A stretch of DNA of 64,000 bases. Source: Diphasiastrum complanatum (taxonomy: Eukaryota; Streptophyta; Lycopodiopsida; Lycopodiales; Lycopodiaceae). The translations under genes and the position numbers were made by a program. The DNA lies in contig CM055097.1 in the NCBI GenBank assembly GCA_029204225.1, positions 72,731,210 to 72,795,209 of the forward strand, given 5' to 3'. This document shows, piece after piece, positions 25,138-36,035 of this stretch. The notes under the pieces were generated by a model. It was not told the DNA's origin. It ran no database searches and worked only from the letters and a program-made list of their open reading frames with translations. Each line of letters starts with the position of its first letter. The stretch's first letter is position 1.

Positions 25138-25495
25138 CACGTGCTAGATGCAGCTTAGAGAGAAACTATCATGATTATGTACTTGATCCATGATTGATCC
25201 ATTGTTGAGCTAATGATGAGAAACATTGGTTTGTTGAGCAATGTTGTTGTTGTCACTCTCTTTAGCAACTTCTTTGTGAATGAATGCTTAGTATTTCATA
25301 ATTAAACTTATTCTTTGTTATCAGGCTATACAGTTATAGTAATTCACACGTGTGAAGTCGTGGGTCATCATTTTTTTATTGTTCTTGCTTGGAATCACTA
25401 AAATTGTCAAGTAGAAGCTAGAATTGGAAGCTACTCTTGATGTAGATCAAGATTCCAAGCTACCAATCACTCGAAATTTGTCAAATTTCTCACAC
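25138..25495 (+). repeat. Copia LTR fragment, same family as 43295-43690
   Basis: Reads GATGCAGCTTAGAGAGAAAC, GATCCATTGTTGAGCTAATG and TCACTAAAATTGTCAAGTAG. Each segment is found in reverse complement at 43.3-43.7 kb. Contains CACACGTGTG at 25345-25354. Confidence 0.75.
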
Positions 25496-26108
25496 AATGT
25501 CCTTGCAATTCAAGTATTTGGTTTGTCTTTGCCAATTGTCTCTACAATCTCTAAAAGGAAGATAAATAATATTCTCATATAGGGTTTTGTACCTATCAAA
25601 TTCTAGCTCCCAATAAATGCACCAATGTCAAAATATTTTCTAGCAATGAATTGAACCAACTAGCAATGTATAGAGACAAATCAATAAGTCTATTGTTTAT
25701 TAATTTTACTTTATATATGTATTAAATGTGGTTTTTAATTTTAACCCTAAATAATTTATGGGATAGATTGTTGAAAAAATTGAAGAGTTTTTCAAGCTCT
25801 CTATAGATGTGAAGGGTTATAAATAATGACTTTATTCTAGTTGTACATTAGTAATAGTTTTAATATAATTAGTAGGCCAACAATCTCCATCTATTGTGTA
25901 TTCAATATTAATATTTATAATAATGATTGATTTTTATGTATATGAGTCTGATATAAATGATATATTAACATTTTTGTTAGGTATTTTCCGAAATTTCAAC
26001 AAATAGTTTTTGTTATCATACCATCACTAGTAGAGTCTATTTCCATTTTGTATTTTATCATATCAATATAGTACCCAAGTATATTAGTATACAGTAGTTT
26101 CTGGAGAG
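25496..26108. other. Unassigned AT-rich spacer of the inverted repeat
   Basis: No gene or LTR terminus recognised. It contains no long frame. Confidence 0.4.
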
Positions 26109-26365
26109 TGGGACAGCTCATAGTACTCATCCATATCCACTTTGGATAAGAGTTATCTAATTTGCCACATCATCCATTGGTGGTTTGTGTTGACCTTCTA
26201 GATTCCTACAATCTAGGATCTAACTCCTATAATTTAGGAGATTCCATATTTGACTCAAATAAAAACTAAATAAAATGGATATGAATATTACAAGTGTTAT
26301 CACGTGTGGATCCACATAGATGTCAACAAATTGCCTAAACCATGTGAAAATTGCTAAAATCTAAC
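26109..26365. repeat. Right arm of the local inverted repeat
   Basis: Reverse complement of 24857-25137 but about 24 bp shorter. Where the left arm has two CACACGTG copies, this arm has one. Confidence 0.88.
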
Positions 26366-26943
26366 AAAATTGTCAAAAATTGGCAAATCTAGCTTGATCA
26401 AAACCATGTAAAATGTACATAGGTGGGTCCCACACGTGTGAATCCATGGTGCCACATGGGAATACACACTAGTGTAGGTTAGATCAAGTCTAAAAAGTGG
26501 TTCAAGTCAATTTGTAGTGATTCCTACTTTATAGGACCTAAATCCAAGATTTATGAAGAAAATTGACCAACTAGCCACCTACTTGGCATGACTCTAGGAA
26601 TGAGGCTAGGATGGAAAATTAGGGCAAGAAACCTCAATCACCTTCCTTATTACATGCTGGAAATTCACCTAAGGCATTTCTATGTAGTGGATTCTCTGTA
26701 GTGAACACTTAGATTATGTTTGAGAGCTCATTGGCAAAACTCGAGTTCTACTCTATGTACTTGATTGTTTTTTTGGATCCAAGCAAGATCAAAGTGATTC
26801 ACACTTTATTTTCAGTCTACAGGCCATACCGAGTACTATTCCACACGTCTGTGGGCCTACATTGGCAATGTTGAATGTTGTGTTGACTTTTTAGCCAAAG
26901 ATTAAGGGACACATTTTGTTTTAATGATTATAAAATTCTCCAC
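26343..26943 (+). repeat. Candidate Copia 5' LTR
   Basis: Starts TGTGAAAA and ends CTCCACA, immediately followed by a primer-binding site at 26944. Contains CACACGTGTG at 26431-26440. There is no second matching copy nearby, so the left boundary rests only on the TG dinucleotide and the position. Confidence 0.4.
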
Positions 26944-26955
26944 ATGGTATTAGAG
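26944..26955 (+). other. Primer-binding site (tRNA-iMet type)
   Basis: TGGTATTAGAGC, followed about 590 bp later by a Copia gag start. Confidence 0.65.
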
Positions 26956-27546
26956 CTCTTGTGTTTCAGGCTATGAAAGGAGAAACCACATTTATCAAAG
27001 ATTTGGAAGAGATACCAATGCTAGAGCATGCTAGATTGATTTCTACTAAAAAATCAGCATTTTTGCTTATGTAGATTGGATCTTTTGTAGGTCAAAACTC
27101 AATATAGGGCTATGTACTTGAGGAATTCAGATTTCACACATGGCTTACTAGATTTGGGTGCTTTTTGATGCATTAGGAAGGTCTCATTGAAGGATACAAG
27201 ATTATATATCAGGTTTTAGGGAATTGCATGTAGAAATTGGAAGATTCAATTTCTTCTGATTTTGTCAAAATCCTAATTTTGATTGGATCTCTATTTTTTG
27301 AAATTTCTGGATTTTAATAGAGTTTTTTTCAATCTTAGAAAGTGGCAAGATTCATTATATTGTGGTTGGATCATAGGTTGATCAAGAATTCTTCATTCTA
27401 TGTGTTGATTTGCTAGTAGTAGTGCTAGAAGAGAATTGAGAGTTTCCATATCTTTGTGATTTTTTTTTTTTATACATTTTTTGTCATTCAAAATAGTGAT
27501 TTGAGCATTAGAACAGGTTGAAAGGAGAATATCAGGTCACTTCAAC

Positions 27547-27921
27547 ATGGCTACAAGTGGAGGCTTTATGTTAGAGAGCAATGATAGGCTTACCTCAATC
27601 AACTATTCTACTTGGAAGGTAACATCAAGTGAGGTATGACAAGAGAGCAAAGAAAGCTCTACACATGATCAAGATGAATGTTACCAATGAGATACTCAAG
27701 GAGATTGGTAAGAGCAATTCATCTCAAGAGTCTTGGGAAGCTTTGAAGAAGCTTTATGAAACCAAGTTGACATCTAGAGCATTGACTCTAAGAAGACAAA
27801 TCTTTCAAAGTTTGCAAAAGAAGGAAGGGAGTGCTCATGCTTTTTTTTTGAGGGGTAAAGCATTCAATGCTGTGTTAGCATGTATTGATGAGAACATTAA
27901 GGAGGTAGAAATTGTTCAAGT
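27547..27921 (+). pseudogene. Ty1/Copia gag fragment with internal deletion
   Basis: Opens MATSGGFMLESNDRLTSINY and reads to NYSTWKV. Then about 30 codons are missing, with a stop, before RYDKRAKKALHMIKMNV, LTSRALTLRRQIF and DENIKEVEIVQV. At 27921 the gag runs directly into an LTR start, so protease, integrase and RT are all deleted. It is similar to the gags at 14.2-14.5 and 48.3-48.8 kb. Confidence 0.82.
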
Positions 27922-28726
27922 TGTGAAAAATTGTCAAAATCTATCTTGGATATTTTTTGTGTTTCTAGTTTGTAAGAAAATATCACATGTGTGGAGCATG
28001 TTCCCACATGTAGTAAAAGTAAAAATAGTTTAGTCATGTTGACTTTAGGGGTATCATAAAGATTTTGCATCAAGCATCTTGGTATAGAACCTTGATAAGG
28101 CCAAAATTGGCATAAAGGTCAAAATGGTTAAATCCACATGTAAAGCTTCAATTTGGCCAAAAGTAGATTGTGATGCAAACTAGAGGTGGTTAGGATTGTG
28201 ACACATGTGTAGATGTAATTTGATGAGTGATCAAGTCAATGTGTTGGCAAAAGTCAAAGGGTCCAATTATAAGAGAGAGATGTGTTGGAAGGGTCTAATC
28301 AAAAGTGAGGGATGTTGTATCACACATCCAATAGGATTAGAGAGGCTATGTTTAAGGGGTCCAATAAGAATCAAGCATATATCTCCATATATGTACTTTC
28401 ATTCCCTTCATTAATGTATGAGAGATCTATGAGTTTTTTGAGTCAATTTGGAGATTTGCCAATTTTGCTTGTATTGCCTTCTCTCTCTAGATGAGCCCAA
28501 ATGTGGTATTTTCTCTCTCTACCCAAGGAGAGGAGCTTTTTGGGACTAAGTTTATTTCATGAAGTCTTCCACACATGTGAAACACCTTTTGGTAATGAAT
28601 GAATGCATGTAGAATGGTTTTTTCACCTTAGATCTTGTTATTGATCTTGGATTTCAATCAATAGGTGATCTACAATGCATGAGCCAAGCTTAGGAGATCA
28701 ATTTCACACATGTGTGCATTTTCACA
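27922..28726 (+). repeat. Copia LTR, followed directly by a primer-binding site
   Basis: Begins TGTGAAAA and ends TTTTCACA (8-bp inverted termini), 805 bp. TGGTATCAGAGCC follows at 28727-28739. It carries several CACATGTG-like motifs. It is not the same sequence as the candidate LTR at 26343-26943, so the gag fragment before it is probably joined to an LTR of another family. Confidence 0.65.
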
Positions 28727-28739
28727 TGGTATCAGAGCC
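28727..28739 (+). other. Primer-binding site (tRNA-iMet type)
   Basis: Exact TGGTATCAGAGCC adjacent to the LTR end. No gag follows, so it is an orphan. Confidence 0.8.
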
Positions 28740-29391
28740 TACCCAAGCTTTTGATGCATCTATCATCCATAGTTTCAAAATTTTCATGAAAATCAAGATC
28801 TAGAGAGTGTTGATTGCATCTTCCATGCTATCTCAAGAAAATTTGTATTAAGAGGGTTCATTATCATAATGATTGAATCATTTCAAGTACCTTATGAAAT
28901 TTTGTGCTCAGGAAGAGTAGGTCAAGTCAATTCCTACTTTATAGGACCTAAATCCTAGATTTGTGGTGGAGGTTGACCAACTAGTTGTTAAAATTGGCAA
29001 AAGCTAACTTGATCAAATATTGTAAATACCATTATGACTAGTACATATCATCATTAGACATGTGTGGAGCCTGTTCTCACGTGTGAAATAAATGCATTTA
29101 TCATTTAGATGAGTCGTATAGGTTGTACATACCATTTCATTTGAGATCTAGTGGCTAAAATGGCCAAAATCTAGTTTTCTAGCTATATGCCACTTGGCAT
29201 CATGTTATTGGTAGGAAAAGCTATTTCACATGGATAAGAGTGATCTCACACGTGCCAAGGACTGCTCATATGTGTGAAAACATCAGTAGTAGGTGAGATC
29301 CAACTTGTAGTAGATATTTGTGCAAGTCCCTATAAATTAGGAAAATTGCCTAAAATCAAGGGAGGTGGCTATAAGTTAGGAAACTTGGTTT
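28740..29391. other. Leader and LTR fragments without coding potential
   Basis: The sequence after the orphan primer-binding site looks like a Copia leader to about 28920. From 28925 it resembles 26495-26570 (CCTACTTTATAGGACCTAAATCC shared in part), which is LTR-like material. It contains CACGTGTGAAA at about 29090. Confidence 0.4.
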
Positions 29392-30002
29392 TGCTGAATT
29401 CACACGTGTGGGATGCCCTACACATGTATTTTTGATCTCCTAAGCACAATAACACCATAAAGATCAGAGTAGCATTGGTTGTCAATAGGAAAGCTGATCA
29501 TACAAGCAATATTATTGTGTTACAAGCAAGATATGTCAACAAAACATAAGACAGCATCATAAATGCCTCTACTCGGCTAGAGAGAGAGAAAATAGCAAGT
29601 ACAAAACTCGTGGAGAGAGAGAGGGCACAAAGAGCTTGTCTCCAAATTTGCATTACACACAAATTTCATCATTCTCTCAATGAGTACATCACATATATAT
29701 AGATCCATGGACTCTTCTCCTACTTTGAGTTGAATTGGAGTTGTGGATCCACCCCCCAAGCTATCTAGACTTATCCAAGCCACCTCACTATGTCTAATTG
29801 TGCCACATAGCCTTTTCATGCATTAAATGTGACATGTAAAGTACAAATGGCAATTCCTATGGTAGCTCGAGTTTCTACTTCTACCTACTTTGAATATTTT
29901 ATTCTAAGATGGGTCTTTACTAAGCCAAAAGAGCTCAATTCATCTTTGGCATTTTTAGGACCCATATTTACAACATTAGATAGATTTTTCAATATTTTGA
30001 CA
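29392..30002 (-). repeat. 3' LTR of the two-LTR Copia element
   Basis: About 97% identical to 34635-35247 in the same orientation (I count about 20 substitutions and three 2-bp indels). On the minus strand it begins TGTCAAAATATTG after a purine tract (TTTTTAGGAGGAG, 30003-30015). Carries CACACGTGTG at 29401-29410. Confidence 0.92.
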
Positions 30003-30020
30003 CTCCTCCTAAAAATGTAT

Positions 30021-33000
30021 CTAATGTGGATCAGGCATTGATCTTGAGATAAGACCAAGATTAGACCTATGCTTTGAGAAGGCACTTTTGCAAAGTGGCT
30101 TTGTGAGAAGATCAGCAATACACGAAGATGTGTTGACATGTTCTAAGTTGATTTCACCTCCAATGAGCTTTTCCCTTACAAAATGGTGTGCCACTTCTAT
30201 ATGCTTGCTTCTTGCATGAAAAATAGGACTGTTTGCAAGAGCTTGTGCTGATATGTTGTCACATTTGATCAAGGGAAGATCATCCTCTTTGATGCAATTT
30301 AGCTCCATGATTAACCTCTTGATCCAAAGCACCTCTTTAGTTGTTGTAGTGAGTGCTTTGTACTCGGCCTCACAAGATGATAGAGATATGATATCCTGCT
30401 TCTTTGAAAGCCAAGACACAAGATTGCCTCCAAGAAAGATAGTATATGCATTAATGGACTTTCGATCCATTTTATCACTTGCAAAATCAAAATCTGAATA
30501 GCCAACAATGGTTAGATCTTTATTCTTGTACAATAAACCATAATCTTGAGTAGAAGATACATATCTTAGAACTCTCGTGGCCATCTTCCAATATTGGATC
30601 TTGGGATCTTGCATAAATTGACTCAATTTATGCACACAATAGCTCAAATCGGGTCTAGTGATAGTAAGCCACATGTATCTATGCCTTTACAACTTTGCAT
30701 ATTGAATTTTCTCAACATAGAAAAGACATATCTAGATTGACAAATAAAAGCATACTCTTCATGAAAATTAATCTCAAGGCCCAAAATCTAATCGATCTCT
30801 CCTAGATCTTGCATTTTAAATTCTTTTCCTAATGCATCTTTGGTTTCTTGAACTAGCATCAAACAACTTCCACTAAGAATAATGTCATCGACATAGATTA
30901 GGAGAATGACAATATTACTACCATCAAATTTTAAGTACATAGAAGGATCATAGTCACTAAGCACAAATCCTAATGAAAGTAGAAAGTTGTTGAGTCTTGA
31001 AAACCATGATCTAGGTGCTTGTTTTAAGCCATAAAGACTTCTAAATAGCAAACACACCTTAGATTTATCCTTGATAAATCCTTGAGGCTGTTCCATGTAT
31101 ATCTCCTCCTCAAGATAGCCATTCAAAAAAGCGTTGGAGACATCAAGTTGAAACAATTTCCACTTAAAAAATTGTCACCATCTTTGCTACAGAAGCAAAG
31201 GTTTCTTCATAGTCAAGGCCATATATTTGTGCAAAGCCTTTAGCACATATTCTTGCCTTGTACTTGTTGATGGAGCCATCATGATTGTACTTGATCTTGA
31301 ACACCCACTTGCATCCAATGATATGCATGTAAGGTGGTGGATCCACTAGCTCCCATGTGTGGTTGGTGATCAAGGCATCATATTCAATTTTCATGGCCTC
31401 ATACCACTCCTTGGTATTGAGGGCTTCTTGAACATCTTTGGGCTCCTCATGAGAAACAAAATAAGCATAAGTGGAATCAAGATCCACTTGTTTTCCTTTG
31501 TCATCATAAGTGAGCCTCTTGGGCTCGGATCTCTCCCTCATGGATCTTCTAGGAGTGAAAATCCGAGGAGTTCCATCTTCAAATCTTGACTCCTCCATAT
31601 GTTGATTGTCTTCAATAACAACAGGTGATAGATTTTGAGGTTGCTTGATCTCGGCCCCTCCAAGACTGGACTTTTCTTCTTCATGAAAAACTACATCTCT
31701 ACTATCAATTACTTTAGAGGTAGAGAGCATGTAAATTCGATAGGCTTTCTTGTTGGATGAATATCCAACCATTACTCCTTTGCTTGCACAAGGGTCATCC
31801 TTCTTTCTCGTTTCCAAGGGAATATGAACAAAGCATATGCATCCAAATATACTAAGGTGTTCAACCTTAGGTTTCTTCAAATAGAGTGCTTCATATGGTG
31901 ACTTTCCTCCAAGTGCAACATGAGGGAGTCTATTGCAAAGATAGTTTGAACAATTGATAGCCTCACCCCAAAAGTCTTTTGGCAAAGATGCCTCAATTCT
32001 GATGGTTTTGGCACATTCACACAATGTTCTATTCTTTCTTACAACCACCCCATTTTGAGATGGTGTATATGCACAGAAAAACTCCCTTTTAATGCCTTCA
32101 AGCTCACAATAATCATGAAATTTATTGGAAGTGTACTCACCACCTCCATCACTTCTAAGAATTTTGATTTTGTAAGAAAATTGCTCTTCAACTAGAGCTT
32201 TGAACTTTAGGAAATAGTCAAACACCATAGATTTTGAAGCTAGAAGATATACCCAAGTAAATCTAGTGAAATCATCAATGAAAGTTACAAAGCAAGTAGC
32301 ACCACCCTTGCTCTTTGAAGATGAGAAGTGCACATCCGAGTGTATGAGTTCCAATGGATGTGTAGTCTTGATAGATGACTTTGAAAAAGGCTTCTTATGA
32401 GACTTAGATATGGCACAAGCCTCACATGGCTTGAAATTCTTGGAGATAAGATTAGGCAAGCCAATAGCTTTGGCTTTTTTGACCATGGACACCATAGAGT
32501 AATAGTTAGGATGACCCAACCTTCTATGCCATAGTTCCTCCAAAGACATATGAGTAGCAAAAGCACTATCACAAGAGTTAGCATACTCTTTGGAATCAAG
32601 CTTGTAGATTTCACCATATTTAGACCCAAATGCAAGGATTTCATCATGCTTCTTGATTGTACATGTACCAACATTGAAATTCACATGTAGTCCACTATCA
32701 AACAATTGCCCAACACTAATACGATTTCTTGTTAGCTTGGGAACAAAAAGTACATTAGACAGAGAAAGAACTTTTGATGAAGAAAGCTTTAAGGGAATGG
32801 TCCCTATGCCTTCAATAGCACACTCATGATCATTTGCTGTGTAGATGGACTTCTTGGCTCCTTTATAAGGTGACATGGATGAAAAATAATACTTGGAGCT
32901 ACACATATGTGAGGAAGCTCCACTGTCAATATACCACGAACCATCCTTCTTGAAAGGTGATGGAGAAAAACTCAAGACCATAAGAGATCCCTCTTCATCA

Positions 33001-33880
33001 CTTGCATGAGCATCTTCCTTCTCTTCATTAGAAATGTTGGCTTGCTTGAATTGACTCTTCTTCTTGAAACCATTGGTGGCATAATGCCCCTTCTTGCCAC
33101 AAAAGAAACACTTGATGTTTTTCTTCTTCTTCTTGGATGTTGAAGCTTGAGAGGACTCATCCTCATCTCCTTTCTCCTTGGAAATAAGATTGTTCTTGCT
33201 TGAAGAGAGTTGGTGTTGATTCTTACTTCTTGTCTTGTGCTTGTCTTTGGTAAAGAGAGCTTTACCATCAATGTTGAGAGATAGTGTCTCCATTTTCAAG
33301 AGCTTATACTGTTGTCTTGATTCTTCAGAAATGATCACACTTTGGAGTGCTTCCAAACTTGGTAGCTCCTCCTTAATGGCATAATTCTGAACAAGGTTGT
33401 CATATTCCTCCTTTAACCCATTAAGTATGACTTGAACAAGTTCATTTTGGTTAATGGAGTCTCCTATGCATGACAATTTTCTATGGAGGTCTTTAACTCT
33501 CATTACATAAGTTGAAGCACATTCATCACTTCTCTGTACACTTTGAAAAATTTGGTTTCTTAGTGTTAGAAGTCTAGAAGTATTTTTTGCTCATAGATAG
33601 ACTTGAGAGTATCCCAGGCATCTTTGGCATTAGTACAAGCACCAAATTCTCTTAAGATGCCATTTGAGACATTCATCGTAATATAATGTAGAGGCATCCT
33701 GGCTCTCTTTTTGTACTTTGGAATTTCTTGAGGAATTTGTGATTCTTCTTCAATGCCAAGTACAATATCCATCACATCTTGTAGTATTAAGACAGATTCC
33801 ATTCTAACCTTCCAAATTGACTAATTGGAGGTTGACAATCTTTCACTTGCTTCTAATAGAAAGACACCCATTGAAGTCAT
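30021..33880 (-). pseudogene. Ty1/Copia gag-pol (nearly full order, several lesions)
   Basis: From 33880: gag (MTSMGVFLLEASERLS, with TAG where NYS is usual), a frameshift near 33590, then a 779-codon frame 33503-31164. That frame has a zinc knuckle lacking its last Cys (CFFCGKKGHYATNG), protease DSGASSH, integrase HRRLGHPN, HSDVH, LRSDGGGEY, and NGVVVRKNRT with Val (32040-32042) where the catalytic Glu belongs, then the RT N-terminus. A deletion plus frameshift near 31160 removes about ten codons. The RT then reads QLDVSNAFLNG and an intact YVDDIILSG. A stop at 30788 and a deletion near 30680-30700 follow. RNase H (30674-30021) keeps SSCEAEYKAL and ADLLTKPL. Expression would be non-functional. 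Confidence 0.93.
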
Positions 33881-34621
33881 AAAGAATGATGGAAATAAAA
33901 AAAAATGGATGAAAGAATTGCTTTTCTTCTCACTATAGGAACCAATCAAGGGTACAGAACCAATCCTATGTAAGACTTAGCAAAAAAGTGTGAGATAGAT
34001 TTCACTAGCTTGACAATCTCTCTAAAACAAGATTTGAATCATAAAAAAAGATGAAGTATGGCAAAAGTTATGGTTCTCTAAATTTCACACGTGTGAAATA
34101 TTCCAAAAATGTCAAATTGACTTAAATACAATCTATTTGTATGAAACAATTTGCCTAGAACCTATAAGTTTTGTCTAAATCACATATAGATGAGATTGTG
34201 TAGCTTCTGGATGTTTTTTGTGATCATTCAAGCAATAAATGACATGTACACACGATTTGCCACAGGTCTAGGCGCCCTACCTACGACTCTTCAAAAGCTT
34301 ATAACTTCTGATTGGCTTATCCAACTGTCATGATTCAAATTGCATCAGATTCTACCATTTCTAGCTTTCTAGTGGGCTAATTTGCTTGAAATTTGGATCT
34401 GAGGTGAGAGAGAACCACCAATCTGAAAATGGGCGGATTTCACACGTGCCAGCACCTAAAATTCCGTACAGTGCCTGATCTGGCCCATTCAATGTGGTTT
34501 GTAGCTCAGAATCACAAGAAAACTGCAAACTAGCTAGAAGGTAGAATCTAGACAATTCCTAGCTTGAAATCTGATCAGATCTACAAACTTTTTGATTAGA
34601 TTTGCTTGTAAAACTTAGGTA

Positions 34622-34634
34622 GGATCTGATACCA
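34622..34634 (-). other. Primer-binding site of the two-LTR Copia
   Basis: Minus strand TGGTATCAGATCC, one base from the tRNA-iMet complement, abutting the 5' LTR. The sequence from 33881 to 34621 is the leader and contains CACACGTGTG at 34086-34095. Confidence 0.85.
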
Positions 34635-35247
34635 TGTTGAATTCACACGTGTGGGACGCCCTACACTTGTATTTTTTATCTCCTAAGCACAATAACACCA
34701 TAAAGATCAGACTAGCATTGGTTGTCAATAAGAAAGCTGATCATACAAGCAATATTATTGTGTTACAAGCAAGATCTGTCAACAAAACATAAGACAAAGC
34801 ATCATAAATGCCTCTACTCGGCTAGAGAGAGAAAATAGCAAGTACAAAACTCGTGGAGAGAGAGAGGGCACAAAGAGCTTGTCTCCAAATTTGCATTACA
34901 CACAAATTTCATCATTCTCTCAATGAGAGTACATCACATATATATAGATCCATGGACTCTTCTCCTACTTTGAGTTGAATTGGAGTTGTAGATCCACCTC
35001 TCATGCTATCTAGACTTATCCAAGCCACCTCACTATGTCTAATTGTGCCACATAGTCTTTTCATGCATTAAATGTGGTGTGTAAAGTACAAATGGCAATT
35101 CCTATGGTAGCTCGAGTTTCTACCTCTACCTACTTTGAATATTTTATTCTAAGATGGGTCTTTACTAAGCCAAAAGAGCTCGATTCATCTTTGGCATTTT
35201 TAGGACCCATACTTACAGCATTAGATAGATTTTTCAATATTTTGATA
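34635..35247 (-). repeat. 5' LTR of the two-LTR Copia element
   Basis: 613 bp. In plus orientation it starts TGTTGAATTCACACG and ends TTTTGATA, so the expected terminal CA of the partner has become TA. Flanking pentamers (GGTTT left of 29392, GTCCA right of 35247) do not match, so no target-site duplication is preserved. Confidence 0.92.
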
Positions 35248-35692
35248 GTCCATGTGCCATATTGATGATTATTGGTGGATCCTTTGATGAGTAGGCACTC
35301 TCACACATGCCAAATCAACTGAGTAAGCATCAACTCTTGTATATATATGGTGGCTCATTTGGCCATAATTGACAAGAAAGCTAAATCTTGGGTTTGGTGC
35401 ATTTTTGAGTAATCTCTCCATTTGTCTTGTGATTTAATGCTTCTAATGGTTTCTAAGCCAAGTGTACTTCATTATCTGCTGGTAGTCCGTACTCTGGTAG
35501 GTATTCACATGTGTGAAACCAGCAAGTACAAGTTTTGATCATATTCAATTGTTCTTGTTAGATTTGTTGATGTAGAATTGATCTAATGCTATCTAATCTT
35601 GTGTAGATTGGTAGATCAATCTATTCTAACACCCAATCACAGTTGTGGATCTGATTTGGATCCATTCTTGGTCCTTTTCGCTGTACTTTGAA

Positions 35693-35705
35693 TGGTATCA
35701 GAGCC
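35693..35705 (+). other. Primer-binding site upstream of a small LTR
   Basis: TGGTATCAGAGCC, only 40 bp before a purine tract (GAGTGGGGG, 35736-35744) and the LTR start at 35745. Confidence 0.6.
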
Positions 35706-35744
35706 CAGTGGGGGTTCCTTTGCCTGTGCTTGCTTGAGTGGGGG

Positions 35745-36022
35745 TGTTGCAGAATGTTTGGTTGCAAGCCACGCACAGGAAAGTGTCGTAGGCTTGAGCA
35801 CCCAGAGAAGGCCTTGAGAATTCTCAATATCCCATAAGTAACTGCTTGCCTTGAACTCTCCCATATATAAGTTGGGACTTCTCTATATCCTCTATCCCCT
35901 GGTACCAGCCCTTTTGGGAGTTAGACGGATGGCGGGTGGCTAGGCAACTGGGGTTGGGATCCCATTACGCGGCTCGCATGGGTACGTGTGTGTGCATGGC
36001 CCTGAGGCCCAAATTCTTTACA
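35745..36022 (+). repeat. Small LTR (278 bp), TRIM-like
   Basis: Begins TGTTGCAG after a purine tract and ends TTTACA directly before a second primer-binding site. Contains a TATA box (TATATAA, 35864-35870) and a GC-rich distal part unlike its surroundings. The layout of PBS, about 40 bp, purine tract, LTR, PBS fits a terminal-repeat retrotransposon in miniature or a tandem of them. No left LTR copy was found, so it could also be a solo LTR. Confidence 0.5.
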
Positions 36023-36035
36023 TGGTATCAGAGCC
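36023..36035 (+). other. Primer-binding site after the small LTR
   Basis: Exact TGGTATCAGAGCC. No gag follows. Confidence 0.75.

Noticed and set aside
32285-33271. Additional ORFs of about 100-130 codons on the minus strand
   Set aside because: They are other frames of the 779-codon Copia polyprotein and have no domain of their own.
35745-36022. Cassandra-type LTR carrying a 5S rRNA promoter
   Set aside because: A few GGATGGCGGG-like words recall 5S rRNA, but order and spacing of the internal control boxes do not fit.
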